DNA from: Guyanagaster necrorhizus
Lineage: Eukaryota; Basidiomycota; Agaricomycetes; Agaricales; Physalacriaceae
Assembly (NCBI RefSeq): GCF_019112545.1
Contig: NW_025064884.1
Coordinates: forward strand, 1,562,032-1,626,031
Direction: 5' to 3'
Length of the DNA stretch: 64,000 nt
How positions within the stretch are numbered: position 1 is the first letter of the stretch; each line of letters starts with the position of its first letter. Positions 56,603 to 64,000 of the stretch are shown here, piece after piece. The notes beneath the pieces are model-generated. The model worked only from the letters and a program-made list of their open reading frames with translations. It was not told the DNA's origin and ran no database searches. A program made the position numbers and the translations under genes.

Positions 56603-59432
56603 TGCTAGCCAAGCAAGTACTGATCTATTATCACCTGCTGTATCTCATTGAAATACCAATACAGGCACTTCTCATCATATGATCCTTCACTGACAATAGT
56701 TCTGACTCTATGCTTTACATGTTGTTTTCATTCATCTTGCAGACAATTCAGTCATTTATTCAGCAGGGATTGGGTCAGTAGTATTGGAGCCAGAGATTCA
56801 GGGGGAGAAAGGCTCAGCAGTAAAACTTCTTGACACATTACATGTATCAGCACTGAAAAGTAATCTCTTATCACCCTATCATCTTACACAGGAAAAGGGA
56901 TTTAAGATCTCAATCACTGGATCAGATGTCACTTTCAGCCAGGGTGAAAAGATTTGATTTACAGCAACTGTAAATGAAAGCAATATCAGCTATATCAATG
57001 CTACCACATATTCATTCTCAAAATTGACCACTATCATTGCAAACTCAAGCTCTACAAGTATCTGTCAGATGGACAACACACTTTGGCACAGACACTGCTG
57101 TCATCAAAACATGGACACTATACAGCACATGCATATAAAGCAGCTAGCAACTGGAATGAAGTGAGAGTCAGATCCTCCAACTGATCCTATCTGCATACCA
57201 TGCTTCACTGGCAAACAGCATCACCACAATGTTTCTCATGGCCCCTTGGAGTGGAAGCAACACCTTCTTAAGCAAGTATACAGTGATATCAAAGGTCTAA
57301 TGCCTGTCACAACTCCAGAGAGCTATCATTATTGGATAACATTCATCTGCAGTGCATCTGACACTTGGGCTGTTGCACCTCTGAAGTATAAAAGTGATGC
57401 CTTTAATGTCTTCAAGCAGTTCAAAGCATATGCAGAGAATACCCACTCAGGACTCAAAATCATTGAGTTTCAGGAAGACAAAGGTGGTGAATATATGGGA
57501 AAGGAGTTTGTTGACTTCTGTGCTGAGCATGAGATCAAAAGACAACATACTGAATCCAATGAACTATACTAGAATGGCACAGCAGAACAAGCCAACTGCA
57601 CAATTGCAGAGGCCATCACTGCCATGCTAAATGAGTCATATCTCTCACTATCATTTTGGAATCTCACTTTCTGAGTATTTATTCATGTTCAAAATCACAT
57701 CTCCACAGATCCTCTCCCAAACATCACACCCTTTACAGAATGGGATCCAAATCACCAAAAACCAGATATATTCTATTTTTGTATGTTTGAATGCCTTGCA
57801 TATGTGCTAGTACAAAAAAAAGAATATTGAGCATTAGAGTCACACACCCAAAAATGTATCTTTGTTGGATATCCAGAGGGAGTAAAAGGCTGGCTATTCT
57901 AAAACTCCTCTATATGGCAGTTCATCACCTCCAGCTATGCTGTATTCAATGAGCATGTATTTTCTGAAAATCACAGAAATATTATAAATTCTCTTGATGA
58001 TGATATATCTCTCACAAACAGATATAACAGCATGGATACTGCTATATCTGATGTGATAATGCCTTATCAAGAGGGAGAGAATATACCTACTGATAAGCTA
58101 TCTCTGCCATCTGAGCAACTCTCATCATTGCCATTCTTGCCAGCTCCATCCACTCTATCAAATATGCAAACACCTCCAGGATCATCTCTTACTCCACTAT
58201 CAAGTCTTCTGACATCTCCTACACCCTCTTCACCATCTTCACATCTTCAGGCATGCTTTGAGCCACAATATGACTCCAAAGGTCTTATAATTTCATCTCC
58301 AAACACTGAATATGGTTTTTGCTATAAACATTCTGGTGCCAATGCAATGAACTCACCAGACTCAGATGAACTCATTTCTGATCCTATTGATAAAACCACT
58401 GCTGAGCCAGAGCTTACTGAGACAGATGTTGTTGCGGAAATGACTTTTGTATTGCATGATGATGACTATATCATATATACAGAAGCTCTTGAGCTTGCAT
58501 TTCAGACAGCAGTAGAGATGGCAAACCAAGCATTTGCATCCAATGATGAACCAAAGACACTTGCAGAGGTGATGACTTGGCCAGGAGAGGAAAGTGAAAA
58601 ATAGTATAAGGCAGCTCAGCAGGAATTGAATACACTGCAGGAGAGTGGCACCTTTGAGCTTGTGAAGCTCCCCTCAGGGTGAAAGGCTATAGATAGAAAA
58701 TAGGTCTTCAAAGTGAAGCATAATCCTGATGAATTCATTGAATGTTATAAGGCACACTATGTTGCAAAAGGGTACTCACAGCAGCCAGGTTTCAACTACA
58801 CTAAAGCCTTCTCTTCTACTCCAAAATGGGCAGCCATCTGAATAGTCCTTGCTCTTGCTGCACTTGAGGACCTAGAGCTCTGAAGTGTGAATATCTCATC
58901 AGCATTTCTGAATGGTGATTTAAAAGAGGAGGTATATCTTCAACAACCAGAGAGATTCAAGACAAAGAACAAGAGCTGGGTGCTTCATCTCTTCAAGTCC
59001 ATTTATGGACTGAAGCAGGCTGGGCATGAATAGCACAAAAAGCTCCACAGTGCTATGACCAAGATGGGCTTTGACAGAGTAAGCTGTGAACACAGTGTAT
59101 GGGTGTACAAGAGAGATGATGCTCAGATTATTGTTCCAGTGTTTGTTGATGATATAACAATTGCTGTAAAGTCCATAGAGTCTGCATGACATATTGTCGA
59201 TGATCTCAAGAAGCACTTCAAACTTTGCAATTTAGATCCAACTTCATTCCTTCTTGGTGTCAAAATACACAGAGACCATCTAAACCAAACACTCACACTC
59301 TCTCAACTACAGTACATCTAAAAAATCCTAGAATGTACTGGAATGTCTGACTGTAACAGTGTCAGTACTCCTCTTGATCTACACACTAAGCTATCCAGCT
59401 CAATGTCCCCTGCTACTCCAGAGGAATGAGAA
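56603..59432 (+). pseudogene. Copia-2 Pol, right piece (protease remnant, integrase, RT)
   Basis: After the Gypsy-B insertion the frame recovers LEPEIQGEKG-type protease and GAG-pre-integrase remains (LHVSALKSNLLS). The integrase zinc block (LWHRHCCHQNMD, CIPCFTGKQ) and core (SDIKGLMPVTTPESYHYW, then FQEDKGGEYMGKEF) follow. Next are a serine-proline-rich linker (57960-58600) and RT (YYKAAQQELNTLQ, SAFLNGDLKEEVY, SIYGLKQAGHE, FVDDITIAV near 59142). It breaks off after SPATPEE at 59432. TGA and TAG codons occur about every 30-60 codons. Confidence 0.88.
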
Positions 59433-59956
59433 TATTAAGCCTAAATTTCATATGACTATCAACATATGATAAACAGTCAGAATCTCACACTTCAGGTTGA
59501 CCAACTGAGTTCACTGATGTGTTAATAGAGTTGTGTAGTCAAGGCATTTGCAAGTCACTCAAGAGTAGATAGTGAAGAATAAACTTTAGCTTGAAGCTGG
59601 AGTACTACAGTGAGAGCTAACCTACTTAAATACTGTTCTGGTATCTGGCTATAAATAAATGTTCACAAAAGATATTGTCTGTTGTGGAGCTGTTACCCCT
59701 GCTGTTACTAGGCTCTTCACAAAAGCTGTTGTCTTGCTGTTATGCTGTTACTGCTGCACTGCCATTGGGGACAAAAGGAGTATTGTCTCTTCCTTCACAG
59801 CATACAGCAGTGCAATAAGACCAGACCAACTGGGTTGCTGACTAAGTCTTTCTACAGTCCTAAGTGCTGGCCTAAGTGCCCTGACTAAGCAAAGATAGGG
59901 ATCATTTCTGAGGAAAAAGAAAAGAAAATAGAAGAAAATCAGGAAAAATCATAACA
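59433..59956 (-). repeat. Gypsy-C 3' LTR
   Basis: 524 bp, ending (plus strand) ATAACATTACCCCCTCC just as the Gypsy-A LTR does. It is longer than the other gypsy LTRs because of extra sequence at 59650-59880. It keeps ACTTTAGCTTGAAGCTGG, the CG-decayed form of the self-primer block, near 59584. Confidence 0.75.
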
Positions 59957-59988
59957 TTACCCCCTCCTTAAGATTATCATCCCAATGG

Positions 59989-62900
59989 TTAATTTAGGGA
60001 TAAGTCTTCTTGGCCAGTCACAGGTGGCCAATCTGCTGAACCCATATCCTGCCATCAAGATTGCTCTTCACTGTATGTCCACACTATTTCTAGCTCATCT
60101 GTCACAGCATCAGCCTCTTCATCCCCTGTACCTGATGTCTTTGGTTGTAGGTTCATGAAGACATTAACTGCAGATAAAAGTATTTGCTCAGGAATAATGT
60201 TGAACATGACCCTCTCTGCATCCACTTTATTGATTTATTGTTCATAGTTGTGGATTGCCTGCTCCACATCCATATATTTCTTATTGACCCATTGGTTTGA
60301 TTCTGGGCCATATCCTTTTCAGCTCACTAAATAGTCAATGGTTGTTTTTATGCCTCTATCTCATGCTTTAACCTTTTATGTTTTGTGATTAAGCACTTCA
60401 TCAATTTTATAATGTTCTTCATTACCGATGAGTTCTGGTGGTGGTGGTGGCCATTCTTGGTTTGAAAAAGGTGGTGTGATATATGGTGTTAACAATGTTT
60501 CATTGAAAACTTTGTGAACTTTCCAAGTTGCTGGTAATTGCAACTTGTATGCAGAGTTGCCAATCTTGGCAATGACCTTGAATGATCCCATTTGTTTGTC
60601 TACCAATTTTTGTTTTGGCCATGGGAGGTGAAGGTTTGTGGTATCCAACCAGACTTTGTTGTTGGTTGAATATTGGTGAGCCAGTCATCAGTGTTTGTCA
60701 TATTGCTTTTTCATCACTGCAGCAGCCTTTTCGAGGGCTGTCTTTGTTTCCTCATGGATTTTTGTCATTTCTAATATGAAATTCAAAGATGCTGGAGTCA
60801 TCATATGTATCCATCCATTTTGCACAACTAGTGGATTCCCTCTGTAATTCATGAAGAACAGTATTTTGCCTGTTGCTGAATGAACTCTGTTATTGTGTTG
60901 AAAAGCAGCTAGTGCTAGCCATTCCATTCAATCGTCTTGTCAATAGTTAATAAAAAGTCATAGATACTTCTCAATTTCTTGATTGGCTTATTCTGTTTGA
61001 CCATCTGTCTGTGGGTGATATACCATTGAGGCATTTCATTTGATGTTGAGGAGTCAGTATAGGTCATCCAAAAATTTAGACACAAATTATGATTCTCTGT
61101 CTGAAATCACTACTTGAGGCATACCATACTTTGCATATACCTTGTCTCATAGGATTTTTGCCCATCCTTCTGATGTTAGTTTAGTTGAGCAGATGATCAG
61201 AATGATTGCATCATAGTCATCACTTTTGGAAAGTCTAGTTATCATATCCACTGAGATGTGGGTCCATGGTGATGATGGAACCTCATTTGGATGGAGTGGA
61301 GCTGCTCTAGATTGTGTTGAAGTCTTGCCTCACTGGCAAACTTTACAAGCCTTAACATATTGGGTGATATCATGATCCATTTTTGGCCACCAATATTCCC
61401 TCAAGACTAATTCCTTGGTTTTAGTGATTCTGAGGTGTCTGACAGTTGTGTGATCATGACATGTGGTGATGATATCACCATGAAGTCCCTGATCTCTTGG
61501 GATATAGATCTGTCCATCATAACAGATTAATTCCCCTTTTTTTTTCAGCCTCTGCTCATAATTGAGTGATGGTGCAATTCTTTGATTCCACTTATGGGTA
61601 TCCCAGATGGTGCTCTTGATGCATTCATGCATCTCTTCTTCTGTGGGCATAATCATAGCATGGAAGTGCTCTGGTCATAATAATACAACCTCTTTGTTGT
61701 CTTCTCCTTGATTATAGTTCACCCTATGGCTGAGGAAGTCAGCTTTCTTATTTGCTGCATCTGCCTTGTGATAAAGTATATATTCATATTCAGATAATTC
61801 CATAACCCATCTGGCTTGTTGGTGATTGAGTTTTTGGGGTTGTCAAAAGTACCACAAGTTCTGATGATCTGTCCAGATCTCAAAGGTCTGGATGACTCCA
61901 ATGAGATAATGCCACCACTTGGCAAGGGTGAGCATTATGGCGAGGAGTTCCTTATCATAAATTTCATAGTTGCACTCAGTCACAGTAAGCACCTTTGATA
62001 TAAAGGCAATAGGTCACCATTTGCCATTCTGTTCTTGTGAGAGGATGGCTCTGATAGCACCTTCACTGGAGTCAGCTTCCACCCTAAACTTTCCATCCTG
62101 GCTTGGTATGCCCAAGATGATGTCTTCAGCCAATCGGCATTTGAGGTCATCAAATGCTGCTTGTTGGGAAATTCTCCAGGTCTATAGGGAATTTTTGGTT
62201 AATTATGTCATTGGTCGGACTACTTTGCTGTAGTCCCAGATGAATCAGTGATAGAAGTTGGTGAAACCAAGAAATGATTGTAGTTTCTTCTTTTTCATTG
62301 GTTCCAGCCACTCAGTTACTCTTGCCACTTTGACAGAGTCCATCCTGATGCTCTCTTCACTGATAATGACTCCAAGGTATTCAGTTTCTAATACCTCAAA
62401 TTCACATTTTTCAGCCTTGAGAAAAAGCTGATGCTTCCTCATTAAGGCTAGTACTTGTCATACTAGTTGTCAATATTTCTTCTTGGTTTTGAACATGATC
62501 AGAATATCATCTAAATAGATCATGACTTTTTCAGTGGCAATGAGATCTTTGAAGATATCATTCATCATCCACTGGAATGTGGCAGATGAATTGGTGAGTC
62601 CAAAGAACATAACCATTGGTTTGAACAAATCTTGGTTGGTTTGAAAAGTAGCCTTCTATTCATCATCTCTTTTGATATGCACATTGTTATACTCCCACTG
62701 AACATCTAGTTTGGTGTAGTATTTAGCACCTCAGAGTTTGTCTATTAGTTCTGAAATTAGAAAGAGTGGATAACAATTCTTGATCATCATCTCATTGAGT
62801 TTCTGGTAGTCTTGTACCAATCAAAGTTTTCCATCCTTCTTTTTGATGAAAAAGAAGGAAGATGCCATTGGTGACTTTGATGGCTGAATCCTTCCACTTG

Positions 62901-64000
62901 ATAAGTTTTCTTCAAGAAACTTATCCAGTTTCTGTTGTTCATTATTGCCAAGTGGGTAATATTTGCAGTCCAGGTTTGTGTTGGCATTGGAAATTAATTC
63001 AATGGCATGGTCCCAAGGTTTTGGGTCAGATAACTCATTGAAACTTTCTTTTTCGAATAAGTCCCAATAGTCCTGAACCCATTCAGATACTATCTCCTTA
63101 AATATCCTTTTCTTCTTGTCGACATTGGCTTTGGCTGCTAGGTCATTAGCATGATGTATTGCCCAAATGCTGATGGCTCTTTGAAGGTCAATGGCAAGAA
63201 TTGTTTCACCTTTTTCCATTTCCTCATCCCATCAATTCTCAGGATCCTCATCTGGTAGTTTGAATAGAACTTTCTGGCATTGACATTGAGCAAAGATGAT
63301 GTGGCCAGTTTTTCAATTAATTAGTGGATTGTGTCAAATCAGCCAATCATAACCAAGGAATACTTCCTTGGTACCTAAATCAGTTACTGTTAAATCAATT
63401 TATTCCGAATGATCACCAATAGTGAATCTAAGCTCAACATATTTGGTGATTGATCCCACTTGATTCTTTGTTCTGTCTACATTGTAGACTGAGATAGGTG
63501 CCACCATTGTCCAAGTGGAGAGTTTGTGCTTATTGATGAAAGCTTGATTAATTGAACTCTCTGTGCAGCCACTGTCAATCAAAGTTGTGACTGCATAGGT
63601 AGATCAAGATGTTAATGTCTCAATCCGAGCTTTTGCCAATAGGTCTTATTCTGGAGATTTGGATCATTGGATAAATTTTTGTGGTCCATATAGTTTGTTG
63701 AGCTATTCTAAGGCTCAGCACTGTTCAGCTACTCATATTCCAGTGATCATATCATCAATCACTTTCTTAGCTCAGATCTTATGTACTCAATTCTTGAGTA
63801 CAGCCTTTGCTGTTGCTTTGTCCTTTATATCTTTGATGGCTTGCCAAGTCCATTCAGTATCAAATAGCTTTAGCCAATTGGTGGGGTTCTCTACCTCTGT
63901 TCAGCCCAAAGGTGATTGAGTCTGTCTTGGATATTCAGCTTGGCAAACTTTTGATGATGATGCATCTTTGGGGCTCTCTGCTCCTCTTCAGCCCTTCATT
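59989..64000 (-). pseudogene. Gypsy-C Pol with a C-terminal extension after the chromodomain
   Basis: Reading minus from the window end: protease (MIDSGCTESSINQAF near 63580), the linker KPWDHAIELI, RT with KNRYPL-type start and KKLQSFLGFTNFYH, then RNase H. Next come the integrase zinc part (CHDHTTVRHLRITKTKELVL) and core (FQHNNRVHSATGKI). The chromodomain (KGYGPESNQWVNKKYMDVE, 60240-60330) follows. The sister elements stop soon after the chromodomain with ELSLN. Here about 75 further codons follow (including IPEQILLSAVNVFMNLQ) before ending DLSLN at 59989. Stops throughout; inactive. Confidence 0.85.

Larger units (their letters stand above)
47287..59432 (+). mobile_element. Copia-2: old CpG-poor copia element, split by Gypsy-B and truncated by Gypsy-C
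   Basis: The left piece (47287-48492) has a probable LTR, primer site and Gag. The right piece (56603-59432) has protease remnants, integrase and RT in the same order. The two are separated by Gypsy-B with its AAGAC duplication. At 59433 the RT coding sequence ends abruptly in the LTR of Gypsy-C, so RNase H and the 3' LTR are displaced beyond the window. Numerous stops show the element is dead. Confidence 0.85.
59433..64000 (-). mobile_element. Gypsy-C: old CpG-poor gypsy element inserted in Copia-2 (5' part outside the window)
   Basis: The minus-strand element starts with its 3' LTR (59433-59956) and shows chromodomain, integrase, RNase H, RT and protease up to the window end. Almost no CG remains. 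It interrupts the Copia-2 RT at 59433. The left target duplication would be GAGAA (59428-59432), which cannot be tested here. Confidence 0.85.

Noticed and set aside
1..64000. Prokaryotic-style systems (operons, CRISPR, toxin-antitoxin, phage)
   Set aside because: Genes have spliceosomal introns and the rest is eukaryotic LTR elements; no direct-repeat arrays or compact operons are present.

Overview
The window looks like a repeat-rich, heterochromatin-like stretch of a filamentous basidiomycete genome, probably an Agaricomycete. The evidence is intron-dense genes with 46-62 bp introns, secreted aryl-alcohol-oxidase-type GMC flavoenzymes, a membrane protein of the mushroom-typical DUF6535 kind, and many Ty3/gypsy (chromodomain) and Ty1/copia elements. 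These assignments come from reading alone; no search was run.

Host genes. Four GMC oxidoreductase genes are intact on reading: GMC1 (9397-11623, +), GMC2 (34096-36328, +), GMC3 (38844-41076, -) and GMC4 (42832-45052, -). Each has ten exons with matching phases, and six of the exons have identical lengths in all four. Each encodes a 582-585 aa protein with a signal peptide, the FAD-binding glycine motif and two catalytic histidines 44 residues apart. A fifth copy survives only as promoter plus exon 1 (22780-23212). A DUF6535-like gene (minus strand, about 12190-19625) is broken by a copia insertion and a frameshift. Two unrecognised, probably decayed genes lie at 37087-38428 and 45843-46656.

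Mobile elements from left to right. 1-1347 is the 3' end of a gypsy element, inserted in an old reversed gypsy (1348 to about 4990). A decayed copia end lies at 6310-7510. Copia-1 (12830-17677, target duplication CCTCG) carries a tandem copy of its 5' LTR and leader. A solo LTR lies at 21745-21961 (target duplication TTAGC). Gypsy-A (23357-31439, minus strand) has duplication TAGTC. A tRNA-derived SINE lies at 42093-42367 with a 12-bp duplication and an A tail. Copia-2 begins at 47287. It was split by Gypsy-B (48493-56597, duplication AAGAC) and then truncated by Gypsy-C (59433 to the window end, minus strand).

Themes. The window is a mosaic of CpG-normal islands (about 8110-13400, 17470-21310, 33627-46715) and CpG-poor blocks in which CG has become TG or CA. 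Most in-frame stops in the elements are TGA, as expected from CGA decay. A duplicated segment shows this as a checkerboard: each copy is decayed where the other is intact. The gypsy family appears self-primed (primer-binding site complementary to the predicted 5' end of its own transcript). It also carries an extra membrane-anchored reading frame upstream of gag. The copia elements have the half-tRNA-iMet type of primer site.
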